Positions 1-8,322 of a stretch of DNA of 50,076 nucleotides are shown here, one piece after another. The DNA comes from Lachnospiraceae bacterium (GTDB lineage: Bacteria; Bacillota; Clostridia; Lachnospirales; Lachnospiraceae). A model generated the notes under the pieces. That model was not told the origin of the DNA, ran no database searches, and saw only the letters and a list, made by a program, of their open reading frames with translations. The position numbers were made by a program, and so were the translations under genes. The stretch lies in NCBI GenBank assembly GCA_030524635.1, contig JAUNGG010000004.1, positions 1 through 50,076 of the forward strand, read 5' to 3'. The stretch's first letter is position 1. Each line of letters opens with the position of its first letter.

Positions 1-23
1 AAATACTGGGATTACGGCCATTT

Positions 24-494
24 TTAATCTGTTTTATCTGCAAAAGTCAGGTTATAAAGCTTTGGAATATAGTTGGTCTCAAAAGGCGTCAGTTTAATAA
101 ACTCATCCCGGGTGCCGCTGTAGCTTTCATAGCTGTTTTTAATGTTCCAGGTTCTGGCATACCGTTCCGGCCCGATCTGGCTGTAGTCATAGGGAAGGGC
201 CGAGATGCACCGCTCCGTGCGGACGCAGGCCAGGATATAGGCATCCCGGTTTTCCTCGCTCTGCTCCTTTATAAAATGTTCAAATGCATTGATCTCATTT
301 TCAATTGCTTCCTGGAAATCGTAGCATTTGGAATTATCATCTAAGATCACATGGAAGCTTCCCAGGGAGAAATTCATGATCTGGATATTAAACAGTACTG
401 ATAATGCCATAACCATTGCCACCAGGATGGAAAAAGAGCCCAGTTTCTTTTTCAATGATATGGTCAGCCACAGTTTTTTGATCATTTCTATCAT
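24..494 (-). CDS. N-terminal part of a YesM/LytS-type sensor histidine kinase, frame broken at the window edge
   Basis: The 156-residue reading frame has one N-terminal membrane segment (about residues 18-40) followed by an extracytoplasmic region typical of YesM-like two-component sensors. No HAMP or kinase domain is reached, because a TAA stop falls at 24-26, so the protein is far shorter than a normal sensor (about 500-600 aa). A different minus-strand frame stays open from about position 45 to the window edge, which would fit a frameshift but is not conclusive. The start has a GGGAG ribosome site about 8 bases upstream. A sigma-A-like promoter lies further upstream. The kinase assignment rests on the style of the N-terminus only. 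Confidence 0.55.
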   Translation of the reverse strand: MIEMIKKLWLTISLKKKLGSFSILVAMVMALSVLFNIQIMNFSLGSFHVILDDNSKCYDFQEAIENEINAFEHFIKEQSEENRDAYILACVRTERCISALPYDYSQIGPERYARTWNIKNSYESYSGTRDEFIKLTPFETNYIPKLYNLTFADKTD

Positions 495-593
495 GATTTT
501 GCTCCCTCATCTTCGGTCAGTTTCAGCAGCCAGGTTCTTTTTTCTAATCTGTCTTGTCCACTGACAGTAAGCTTACCTGACAGCTCTATTCCC

Positions 594-622
594 ATTATAA
601 GCTTTTTTGCAAAAAATAACAA
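594..622 (-). promoter_or_regulatory. Candidate promoter for the sensor kinase gene
   Basis: On the minus strand TTGTTA is followed after 17 bases by a perfect TATAAT (594-599). The -35 box overlaps the distal arm of the ackA terminator, so the two elements share sequence. Confidence 0.5.
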
Positions 623-650
623 GGAAGGCTTTGGGAATGCCTTCCTTGTT
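611..650 (-). terminator. Rho-independent terminator of ackA
   Basis: Twelve-base perfect inverted arms (618-629 and 639-650) with a 9-base loop are followed on the minus strand by a run of six T (611-616). It lies about 37 bases past the ackA stop codon. Confidence 0.85.
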
Positions 651-686
651 GTTAGATGCATAGTGAACATAACTGCATATATGGTT

Positions 687-1904
687 TTAAGCCTTCTCTG
701 ATACCCCCATCTGGGCAGCCACGGCGGCGGCTTCCCTTGCAATCTCCAGCTCTTCGTTGGTCTTGATCACCAGTACGTTAACCTTGGAGCTCCAGTCAGA
801 GATCTTAACCGCTTCTGCCTGCTCCCGGTTTTTCACCTCATCGATGGTGATGCCCAAAAATTCCAGATATTCGCAGATCTCTTCCCGGATATCGGAGTCA
901 TTTTCTCCCACTCCGGCAGTAAAGACGATATTATCCACGCCGTTCATGGCGGCGGCATAGCTGCCTACATACTTTGCTACCTTATAAGCAAAGATCTCCC
1001 GGGCCAGGGCAGCCATCTCATTGTACTTGATCTCTGCATCCTTCAGTTCACGGAAATCGCTGGAGAAATTTTTAGAAATTCCCAGAACACCGGACTCCTG
1101 GTTCAGGATGGTCATGACCTGCTGGAAATCAAGGTTTTCCTTCTTTGCCAGAAATTCCAGGGCGCCGGGATCTACATCACCGCAGCGGGTTCCCATAACC
1201 AGGCCCTCCAGCGGGGTAAAGCCCATGGAATTGTCAATGACCTTGCCGTATTTGACCGCGCAGATGCTGGCACCGTTTCCCAGATGGCAGACGATGGTCT
1301 TTACCCGGTTGGGGTTCTGTCCCATGAATTCGGCTGCCCGCAGAGATACGTATTTATGGCTGATTCCGTGAAACCCGTAGCGGCGGATCTTATATTTTTC
1401 GTAATACTGATAGGGAAGGCCGTAGAGAAATGCCTTCGGCTCCATGGTCTGGTTGAATGCGGTATCGAACACGCCTACCATCAATGTATCCGGCATCAGT
1501 TCCCGGCAGGCATCCACACCTACCAGATTGGCTGGGTTGTGGAGAGGCGCCAGGTCGTTGCACTCCGTCATGGCCTGAATCACCTCGTCGGTGATCACCA
1601 CAGAGCCGGTAAACTTCTCACCGCCATGCACCAGCCGGTGCCCGATCACATCGATCTCTGCGAAATCGTGGATCACGCCTTTTTCCGGGTCTGCCAAAGT
1701 ATCCAGAATGGTATTCACCGCCTGCTTGTGATTCTGCATCGGCACTGATTCCTTGATGGAAATTCCCTTATCGGTTTTATAGGAGAAAACTCCATCGATC
1801 CCGATCCGTTCACAGACTCCCTTGGCCAAAACCTTCTCGGTTTTAGAGTCGATGACCTGGAATTTTAATGAGGAGCTTCCGCTGTTGATAACTAAAATTT
1901 TCAT
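687..1904 (-). CDS. ackA: Acetate kinase
   Basis: This cytoplasmic enzyme interconverts acetyl phosphate plus ADP with acetate plus ATP, the last step of acetate fermentation. At 405 aa it is the usual family length. The start MKILVINSGSSSLKF is the classic ASKHA phosphate-binding motif. Later motifs are GHRLVHGGE (near residue 90), FDTAFNQTM (near 147, with the catalytic Asp), RRYGFHGISHKYV (near 175), CHLGNGAS (near 207) and TAGVGEN (near 330). It has its own consensus promoter and terminator, so it is probably monocistronic. The usual partner, phosphotransacetylase (pta), is not adjacent; the nearest phosphotransacylase is ptb at 5509-6402. Confidence 0.97.
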   Translation of the reverse strand: MKILVINSGSSSLKFQVIDSKTEKVLAKGVCERIGIDGVFSYKTDKGISIKESVPMQNHKQAVNTILDTLADPEKGVIHDFAEIDVIGHRLVHGGEKFTGSVVITDEVIQAMTECNDLAPLHNPANLVGVDACRELMPDTLMVGVFDTAFNQTMEPKAFLYGLPYQYYEKYKIRRYGFHGISHKYVSLRAAEFMGQNPNRVKTIVCHLGNGASICAVKYGKVIDNSMGFTPLEGLVMGTRCGDVDPGALEFLAKKENLDFQQVMTILNQESGVLGISKNFSSDFRELKDAEIKYNEMAALAREIFAYKVAKYVGSYAAAMNGVDNIVFTAGVGENDSDIREEICEYLEFLGITIDEVKNREQAEAVKISDWSSKVNVLVIKTNEELEIAREAAAVAAQMGVSEKA

Positions 1905-1978
1905 AAATGCTGTTTCCTTCCCCGTACATGCTATCTAATCTTATGGAACCCGTCCCTTTCAGGACGTTACTGCGTTAA

Positions 1979-2007
1979 ATTATATACTAATTTGGCAGTC
2001 ATGTCAA
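1979..2007 (-). promoter_or_regulatory. Consensus promoter of ackA
   Basis: The minus strand reads TTGACA (2002-2007), a 17-base spacer and TATAAT (1979-1984), a full sigma-A consensus. The leader of about 65 bases contains a small CGTCC/GGACG hairpin. The position, between the transporter stop and ackA, shows ackA is transcribed independently of the transporter. Confidence 0.85.
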
Positions 2008-2038
2008 AGGGAGACGGATGTTCGGGGAATAATGCTGA

Positions 2039-3379
2039 TTAATGGAACAGCGGATACAGCATGCCGATCCAGATTACCATCAACGCACCTCCGATTCTGG
2101 TAGAAATAGAAGCGAAAGCAAGAAGATTCATACGGTTTGCAGCCGACAATACTGCTAGGTCACCGGAGCCACCAATATTGCAGCAGCATAATCCTGCTGT
2201 AACACCTGCCTCATAGGACCACAGTCCTGCCAGATGACCAAACAGCATTGCTCCGATAAATGCGCCCAGTACACCGATAAAGATTACGATAAATGCGCCT
2301 GGGGTGAAAAACTCTGCCAGGGTAGAAAACTTCAGGGAATTGATACCGATACCGGCAATCAGCATCGGAAGCAATGACTTTAATGCAAAATTCATGGAAT
2401 ATACACAGTTATCTGCAATCTTATCCGGCAGAAGACCAGCACACTTAATGATAATACCCAAGATAATGGTCCAGGCAAGACCAGGAATCACGCTTACGCC
2501 GGGAAGACTTCCCAGAATATTTCCCAGAAGGTACAGACAAAAACTCATAAAAATACCAGACCCAAGTGCTACATAATCAGGAGAGGTGGCTGGCCGCTTT
2601 TCTCCCTCAGTCACCACAGCAGCACCGCTCTTTCTTAAGATATCTCCATTTCCGTTTAAGCCCTTCATCTTTCCGGTCACTGCACTTCCTACCGCCGCCA
2701 TCACAACTGCCAGTACATTGGCAATCGATGCATAACACAGGAACTGGCCTGCCATAGGTGTCATATCAGTTCCAGATAAGCTGCTATACAGCGCCGGAAG
2801 AGTAGTCATAGCTCCGCCGGAACCACCGGACATACAAGGAGCACCAATCAGAAATAATGCATCAGAGGCTCCATACCCGGTAACAACACCTGCCAGCATG
2901 CAGGCACCCAGGGCAAACACCTGACTTCCCAGAATTGCCGGCAGATATCTGGCTGTTGCACCAAGCAGGATCTTTCTGTCCATAACCAGAATGGAGCCTA
3001 CCAGCAGCATGGCAATATAAGCATCCTGAAAACCACCGGACATTAACACCTTCGTTCCATTCACCAGCTCCTGAGGAACCAGGCCGATAAAATTCAGGAA
3101 GGACGCGCCGATCAGCGGAAGCAGACAGGCACCGCCCAAATAATTATTTACAATCGGGATCGTATTCCCCAGCCAGAAGAACACGCCGCCCACTGCCATC
3201 AGGAATGCAATCGTTGCAATAAAACTGGTTGCCACATAAGAACCAGCATCATTAGAATAAATATTTACCGTAGGTAAAAATCCCATGTATGTACTGATAA
3301 TAACGATTATAAAAAACGGTACAAAATACTTAAAGTTCAGTCCGCAGACTTTAAACAAAATCCCCTTCTTATCACTCAT
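2039..3379 (-). CDS. 2-hydroxycarboxylate transporter (CitS/MaeN/CimH family)
   Basis: This 446-residue protein with about 11 hydrophobic segments has the length and architecture of the 2HCT family, secondary transporters for citrate, malate, lactate or citramalate, driven by Na+ or H+ or by product exchange. The two signature glycine-rich re-entrant loops are visible: APCMSGGSGGAM (near residue 180) and CCNIGGSGD (near residue 405). A strong AGGAGG site (3388-3393) precedes the ATG. It lies downstream of, and in the same direction as, the nifJ-to-buk catabolic genes, but 316 bases separate it from the preceding gene, so it may have its own promoter. The substrate cannot be read from sequence; context favours a hydroxyacid that feeds an aconitase-type isomerase. 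Confidence 0.88.
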   Translation of the reverse strand: MSDKKGILFKVCGLNFKYFVPFFIIVIISTYMGFLPTVNIYSNDAGSYVATSFIATIAFLMAVGGVFFWLGNTIPIVNNYLGGACLLPLIGASFLNFIGLVPQELVNGTKVLMSGGFQDAYIAMLLVGSILVMDRKILLGATARYLPAILGSQVFALGACMLAGVVTGYGASDALFLIGAPCMSGGSGGAMTTLPALYSSLSGTDMTPMAGQFLCYASIANVLAVVMAAVGSAVTGKMKGLNGNGDILRKSGAAVVTEGEKRPATSPDYVALGSGIFMSFCLYLLGNILGSLPGVSVIPGLAWTIILGIIIKCAGLLPDKIADNCVYSMNFALKSLLPMLIAGIGINSLKFSTLAEFFTPGAFIVIFIGVLGAFIGAMLFGHLAGLWSYEAGVTAGLCCCNIGGSGDLAVLSAANRMNLLAFASISTRIGGALMVIWIGMLYPLFH

Positions 3380-3695
3380 AGTAGCTCCTCCTAAGCTAAC
3401 AGGATCCTTATGATCATCCTTGAACGACTGCAGCCGGTATCATCATAATAGCAGCTGTATGCACAGCAATAAATCATCGGATCAATCCTCAGCTTTCCAC
3501 AATTCTCTTCTCGTCCATCCATGAAAGCAGATTTTTTAGTTTCCCGAAAGTGGCATGGCGCTTTCTGCACTTACAAGCGCCATGTCATTTTCTTTGGCAA
3601 GAAATTTTGATTACCTGTATCTTGTCAGGATACATGTTTTATCTTTAAAAGCCCTTCAGCATCGGGCTTATAAAGCATTTTTATATGTTTTGCTC
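3380..3695. other. Intergenic region upstream of the 2HCT transporter
   Basis: This 316-base gap holds the AGGAGG site of the transporter gene (3388-3393) and a perfect inverted repeat at 3554-3584. I see no gene and no convincing -35/-10 pair. It probably contains the transporter's own control region. Confidence 0.5.
3554..3584. repeat. Perfect 10-bp inverted repeat (hairpin)
   Basis: Arms CATGGCGCTT (3554-3563) and AAGCGCCATG (3575-3584) are separated by 11 bases. On the minus strand no T-run follows, so it is not a standard terminator for the upstream operon. On the plus strand a T-rich stretch follows, but no plus-strand gene needs it. It could be an RNA-stability or processing hairpin between the membrane-protein gene and the transporter. 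Confidence 0.5.
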
Positions 3696-4343
3696 TTAAA
3701 AGCATATTCTTTTCACCGCCGGCCTTGTGACCTGATTTGCAAAAGGAAGCAGCTTTCCCACCAGCAGGGCACAAATTACAGTGCCCTCCCGAATTCCCTG
3801 CATCGATCCTAAAAATATCAGAGACAGCACCACGCCGCTTCCGACAGACAGACAGTCTACCGCAATCTTTACATGATGAAACTCTTTCCCGGGAAATTTT
3901 GAAGCCACGGCAGCCGCCATTCCCTCCATTGGCATATTGATCAGTTTAACACCCATGTAAATTGAAACGCCAAAAGCCACCAGCACAATACTGACTGCCA
4001 GCAGAGCCAGCTGTCCAAAATAGGTAGGAAGTGCAAAATCTCCCACGATCCCTTTTGCCAGATCCACAAATTTGCCGAACAATGTTGAAAACAGAATCTG
4101 TGTCAGATTGATCCAGCGAAATTCCCTTCTAAGAATCAAAATCTGAATTAAAATGTATGCCAGAAACACAGTAATCACACAGTTCCCCATATCTGCTTTT
4201 AAAATCAGACTCAGCACATAGGGCAAGGAATTTACTGGCGAAACACCCAGATTGGAGTTTACGGAAAACGCCACCCCAAAGGCCATAAGCAGCAGCCCCA
4301 GCGCATAAAAACTAATACGCGCTATCATCTTAAGCCCCTTCAT
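3696..4343 (-). CDS. YczE/DUF6198-type integral membrane protein
   Basis: This 215-residue hydrophobic protein has about five membrane segments and the features of the YczE/YitT-like group: a first helix ending in GVAFSVNSNLGVSP and a later GVSIYMGVKLINMPMEG loop. Function is unknown for the group, though members often accompany transporters or regulators. The chosen ATG (4343) overlaps the 3' end of buk and has a GGAG upstream; an ATG 15 bases further in (4328) is preceded by AAGGGG and is equally plausible. The overlap makes translational coupling with buk likely, placing it in the LacI-regulated operon. Confidence 0.75.
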   Translation of the reverse strand: MKGLKMIARISFYALGLLLMAFGVAFSVNSNLGVSPVNSLPYVLSLILKADMGNCVITVFLAYILIQILILRREFRWINLTQILFSTLFGKFVDLAKGIVGDFALPTYFGQLALLAVSIVLVAFGVSIYMGVKLINMPMEGMAAAVASKFPGKEFHHVKIAVDCLSVGSGVVLSLIFLGSMQGIREGTVICALLVGKLLPFANQVTRPAVKRICF

Positions 4344-5439
4344 TGAAACCGCTCCATACCGGCTTTCCTGTATATTCCTTCGCTTCTTCCTCTCCATTCA
4401 GCACCCGAAATGCTCCGGCAGCCAAAGCCTCCATCTCGAATTCTCCAGCCATCACAGTAATAGGAGCAATAAACCAGATCATCTCTGACAGCTTCTCTAC
4501 CAAATATTTGTCATGAGAAATTCCGCCGGTCAGAACAATGGCATCTACCTTTCCTTTGAGCACAGCCGCCATAGCACCGGCATATTTTCCGATCTGGTAA
4601 ATCATAGCATCGTAAATCAGCTTGGCGTAAGCGTTTCCGTCTGCAATCATCGCTCCAACTTCTCTGGCATCTGAAGTACCCAGATGATCCACCAAACCGC
4701 CCGTCTTGGTGGTCCGCTCATGCATCTCTTTTTCCGTATACTTACCACTGAAACATGCCTTGATCACATCCTTCACCGGAATGGAACCGCAGCGGGTCGG
4801 CGCCATCGGACCGTCTCCCTGCGCGATATCATTGGAATCCACCATGTGCCCCTTCTCATGAGCAGTAACAGAAATTCCGCCGCCGATATGGCAGATGATC
4901 AGATTCATATCTTCATACGCCTTTCCCTGACTGCGGGCATAGCGGATTCCAATCTCCTTTTGATTTAAAGCATGAATTCTACTTTCCCGGTACACACCCT
5001 TCCAGCCGGTCACCCGTGCCAAATCCGTAAATTCATCTACATCCGGAGGATTGACCACAAAAGCCTTTGCCTGATACTGCTCTGCAAAATGCTTTGCAAG
5101 CTGTGGACCCAGCATAGCCGGATGCTTCACAGTAAAGCCAGCCCGGGCATGCTCATATAAAATATCATTTATCGTATATGTGCCGCCCGGCAATGACACC
5201 AGACCTCCGCCTCTGCCTACGAAAGCATCCACATCATCCAAACAAAAGCCTGCCTTCTCCACCTCTTTCAGGATGGTCTTCTCCCGGTATGCAAACTGGT
5301 CGCTGATCTCCGGAAAGGTTTTCAACACTTCTGCATCATGGCTTACATTAGCAGAAAATAAAGTCTTTTCCCCTTCAAACATGGCAATCTTTGTGGAGGT
5401 GGAGCCTGGGTTAATTGCAAAAATTTTATATTTCTTCAT
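4330..5439 (-). CDS. buk: Butyrate kinase (acyl kinase)
   Basis: This 369-residue ASKHA-fold kinase converts an acyl phosphate plus ADP to a fatty acid plus ATP. Family motifs are the N-terminal INPGSTSTKIAMFEG, FVGRGGG (near 93), CHIGGGISV (near 204), GPMAPTRCGSIP (near 232) and LTGGIS (near 320). It is slightly longer than the usual 355-360 aa. It lies directly after ptb, the standard ptb-buk pair. Because the pair sits at the end of an operon producing a 2-oxoacid through LeuB- and PFOR-type enzymes, its physiological substrate may be propionyl or a branched acyl phosphate rather than butyryl phosphate; that is inference. Confidence 0.93.
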   Translation of the reverse strand: MKKYKIFAINPGSTSTKIAMFEGEKTLFSANVSHDAEVLKTFPEISDQFAYREKTILKEVEKAGFCLDDVDAFVGRGGGLVSLPGGTYTINDILYEHARAGFTVKHPAMLGPQLAKHFAEQYQAKAFVVNPPDVDEFTDLARVTGWKGVYRESRIHALNQKEIGIRYARSQGKAYEDMNLIICHIGGGISVTAHEKGHMVDSNDIAQGDGPMAPTRCGSIPVKDVIKACFSGKYTEKEMHERTTKTGGLVDHLGTSDAREVGAMIADGNAYAKLIYDAMIYQIGKYAGAMAAVLKGKVDAIVLTGGISHDKYLVEKLSEMIWFIAPITVMAGEFEMEALAAGAFRVLNGEEEAKEYTGKPVWSGFNEGA

Positions 5440-5508
5440 ACCTGCTTCTCCTTTTTTATCCTTTGCGACTCGTAATCCTTTACTTTCAACGGTTTTCTCC
5501 CTGCACAG

Positions 5509-6402
5509 TTAACCTCTTCCCACCAGTGCAGAAATCACGATGGACATATATTTATCATCTGCCGTAGCTGCCCGGGATACTAAAAGTACAGGAACCAATC
5601 CGCCTAACACCGTACCGCCTGTCCGGCCGCCGCCGATGCAGGTGATGGTCTTAGCAGCCACATTGCCGCTTACAATATCCGGCATCACCAAAAGGTCTGC
5701 ATCTCCGGCAACCGGACTTACATAGCCTTTGATGCCTGCCGACTCCGGATCCATGGCCAGATCATAGCTGATAGGCCCTTCAATGATGCAGCCCTCCACG
5801 CCTTCCTGCTTAATGGCATCTGCCTCTACCGTTTCCTTCATCTTTGGATTTACCTTTTCTACTGCTGCGATAATTGCAACCTTCGGATTCTCCACACCTA
5901 AGGCATGGAATGCGCCCACTGCATTGATAATGGCGCCCCTCTTCTGCTCCAGCGTTGGATAAGTCAGAAGTCCCACATCAGTGATGGCAAATACCTTATG
6001 ATAATGTGGGCTTTCCATAAATCCCAGCAGACTCATCACATCGTTTTTACGGATTCCAGTCTCCCGGTTTACCAGAACCTTCATCAGCGCTCCGGTCTCA
6101 ATCTTTCCTTTCATAATGCAGTCCACTTCTCCTGCTCTGGCCATCTCACAAGCCTTCTGTGCACAAGCGGCAGGATCCTCCAGATCAAGGATCGTCGCCT
6201 TCTCTGCATCGAAATCCATCTGTGTCAGAAGCTGTCGAATCTTTTCCTCCCGACCGATCAGAACCGGCTCTACCATGCCGTCTCTGGCTGCTCTCACCAC
6301 TGCTTCCAGGGTATGTTCATCCTGAGCTGCCACTACGGCAACCTTCCTCTTTACCGGCTTTTCCCGAAGCATCTGCTTTAACTGTTCAAAATTTTTCAGC
6401 AT
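5509..6402 (-). CDS. ptb: Phosphate butyryltransferase (phosphotransacylase)
   Basis: This 297-residue member of the PTA/PTB family exchanges CoA for phosphate on acyl-CoA, giving the acyl phosphate used by Buk. Visible motifs are DCIMKGKIETGALMKVL (near residue 95), FAITDVG (near 137), EKVNPKMKET (near 185) and a C-terminal GGRTGGTVLGG segment. Length matches Ptb of clostridia. AGGAGGAG lies about 6 bases before the ATG. The gene sits between the LeuDC-like fusion and buk in one minus-strand operon. In that setting it would act on the acyl-CoA made by the operon's own PFOR. Confidence 0.93.
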   Translation of the reverse strand: MLKNFEQLKQMLREKPVKRKVAVVAAQDEHTLEAVVRAARDGMVEPVLIGREEKIRQLLTQMDFDAEKATILDLEDPAACAQKACEMARAGEVDCIMKGKIETGALMKVLVNRETGIRKNDVMSLLGFMESPHYHKVFAITDVGLLTYPTLEQKRGAIINAVGAFHALGVENPKVAIIAAVEKVNPKMKETVEADAIKQEGVEGCIIEGPISYDLAMDPESAGIKGYVSPVAGDADLLVMPDIVSGNVAAKTITCIGGGRTGGTVLGGLVPVLLVSRAATADDKYMSIVISALVGRG

Positions 6403-6514
6403 TCTGATTCTCCTCCTGTTGACGCTTTATTCGCAGCGTTTCTTTCTTCACTTATTTCATTCTGCCTGCTGCTGTCCTCCCCATCTGGGATATACCCTGC
6501 TGCTCCGCTGGGCA

Positions 6515-8308
6515 TTACAGATCTCTGGGATCTGTCACATATCCAGTCAATGCGGTTGCCGCTGCTACCGCCGGGCTGGACAGATAGCTTAAAGTCTTTT
6601 TCGTTCCCTGCCGGCCGATAAAGTTCCGGTTCGCCGTAGAAAGAATTCTCTCATCGTCATACATCAAGCCATAAGGCATACCGCAGCAAAGTCCGCAGCA
6701 TGGATGGCTGATCACGCAGCCTGCCTCGATAAAGGTCTTAATGTATCCGGCTGCAATAGCGTCCTTAAATACCTTGTTGGTAGCCGGAACCACGATCACT
6801 CTCAGATCATCCGGAATCTTCTTTCCCTTCATGATCTCTGCTGCGATCCGCATATCCTCCAGACTTCCATTGGTGCAGCTCCCAATGTAAACCTCATCGA
6901 TTTTTGTTCCCTTCACCTCGTCAATGGAATGTACATTGTCCACGCCTTGCGGACAGGAAAGCTGCGGCTCCAGCTCACTGACATCATAAGTCAGCACCTT
7001 CTCATATTTTGCATCTTCATCTATCTTGACCCAATCGATCTCTTCAAGCGGCATTCCATAGTACTCAGCAGTTTTCTCGTCTGTCTCAAACAAGCCGCAC
7101 TTGGCTCCTGCCTCCAGCGCCATATTCGCTACTGTAAACCGAGCCATCATGCTCATTTCTTTTGCAGCCGGACCGGTAAATTCCAGACTCTTGTACTGAC
7201 CGCCGTCTGCCCGAATATCACCCAGGATCTTTAAGATCACATCCTTGGATAAAACACCATCCGGAAGATGACCATTCAGAACGATCTTAATAGCCTCCGG
7301 AACCTTGAACCAAAGTTCTCCGGTAATCAATGCCGCTGCCATCTCGGCTGTGCCGATGCCAGAACAGAAGTTCCCTGCTCCACCATATGTAGTGGTATGA
7401 CTGTCGGTAGCAGTAGCGATCTGGCCAGGTTTGGCATAACCCTCCTCATGCATGATGCTGTGGCAAATCCCCTCACCAATATGCAGCTTTTTAATGCCGT
7501 ATTTTTTCGAAAGGGCAATTCCTGCATCATAGTGAGCAGAATCATTCTTCGCCACCGCAGTAGGCATACAATGATCAAATACGATGGTCACCTTGTCCGG
7601 ATCATCAATTGTTTCCGCGCCCATCTGTTTTAAGGTGTCATACAGATAAGGAGAGTAAATATCATGGATCATAAACATATCTGGCCGAGTGATAACGATA
7701 TCACCAGGAACCACATGCTCCACACCTGCGTTTTTCTTAAGCAGCTTCTCCACCATGGTGTAGCCGCTTTTCCGCCTCTGAACCTGATCTAATTCCCGAA
7801 TCTTTGATTTCTGCACTCCGGTGGCCAGCCGCATCTTGGTATCCTCGATCAGACCTCCGTGCTCCACGATTGCCAGCAGATTTTCCGGCACGCTGCCGAT
7901 AGGAAATTCCTTTCCGTTTACACGGACGCATTTTCCAACCTCTACAGTAATGATGTCGCCGCCCTCACAAGCCTCCTGCACACCATCACACTGGATCAGC
8001 AGAATGCCGCTGTTAAAGGCATTGCGGAAGAAAATACGTGCAAAACTTTTTGCGATAATACAGCGAACCCCATTGTGGGACAGCACGGTAGCCGCCTGCT
8101 CTCTGGAAGAACCACACCCGAAGTTAGTTCCGGCCACCAGGATATCACCCGGCTGAACGGTTGAGCCGAATTCCGGTTTTAACAGCTCAAAAGCATATTT
8201 TTTCATCTCCTCAATAGTTGGAATTGTGCCCCGCTTGCCGGGAATAATGGTATCAGTGTCAATGTCATCTCCAAACTTCCAGATTTTTCCTTTAAATTCT
8301 TTTTCCAT
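6515..8308 (-). CDS. Aconitase-superfamily hydro-lyase: LeuD-like swivel domain fused N-terminal to LeuC-like catalytic domain
   Basis: The 597-residue protein joins both halves of an isopropylmalate-isomerase-type enzyme in reverse of the usual aconitase order. Residues 1 to about 165 are the small swivel domain, with the substrate-loop motif GCGSSRE (64-70). From about 180 onward is the large [4Fe-4S] domain, with DHCMPTA, ATATDSHTTTYGGAG and the three cluster cysteines C478 (GSCTNG), C538 and C541 (CGLC). The combined length equals LeuD plus LeuC. It should isomerise a 2-hydroxy diacid or triacid to the 3-hydroxy isomer by dehydration and rehydration. Neighbours are a second aconitase-like gene 14 bases upstream, a LeuB-like dehydrogenase and PFOR. 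There is no leuA, and co-location with a 2HCT transporter and acyl kinase argues for catabolism rather than leucine synthesis. Candidate substrates are citramalate, citrate or an alkylmalate. Confidence 0.88.
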   Translation of the reverse strand: MEKEFKGKIWKFGDDIDTDTIIPGKRGTIPTIEEMKKYAFELLKPEFGSTVQPGDILVAGTNFGCGSSREQAATVLSHNGVRCIIAKSFARIFFRNAFNSGILLIQCDGVQEACEGGDIITVEVGKCVRVNGKEFPIGSVPENLLAIVEHGGLIEDTKMRLATGVQKSKIRELDQVQRRKSGYTMVEKLLKKNAGVEHVVPGDIVITRPDMFMIHDIYSPYLYDTLKQMGAETIDDPDKVTIVFDHCMPTAVAKNDSAHYDAGIALSKKYGIKKLHIGEGICHSIMHEEGYAKPGQIATATDSHTTTYGGAGNFCSGIGTAEMAAALITGELWFKVPEAIKIVLNGHLPDGVLSKDVILKILGDIRADGGQYKSLEFTGPAAKEMSMMARFTVANMALEAGAKCGLFETDEKTAEYYGMPLEEIDWVKIDEDAKYEKVLTYDVSELEPQLSCPQGVDNVHSIDEVKGTKIDEVYIGSCTNGSLEDMRIAAEIMKGKKIPDDLRVIVVPATNKVFKDAIAAGYIKTFIEAGCVISHPCCGLCCGMPYGLMYDDERILSTANRNFIGRQGTKKTLSYLSSPAVAAATALTGYVTDPRDL

Positions 8309-8322
8309 TTATCCTGTCCCCC

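Noticed and set aside
491..592. Small open frame (34 codons) just upstream of the sensor kinase, overlapping its ATG
   Set aside because: Its ATG overlaps the -10 box of the promoter that would transcribe it, it lacks a ribosome site, and the longer version runs through the ackA terminator.
3554..3584. Hairpin as a terminator of the nifJ-buk operon
   Set aside because: Perfect stem but no T-run on the minus strand.
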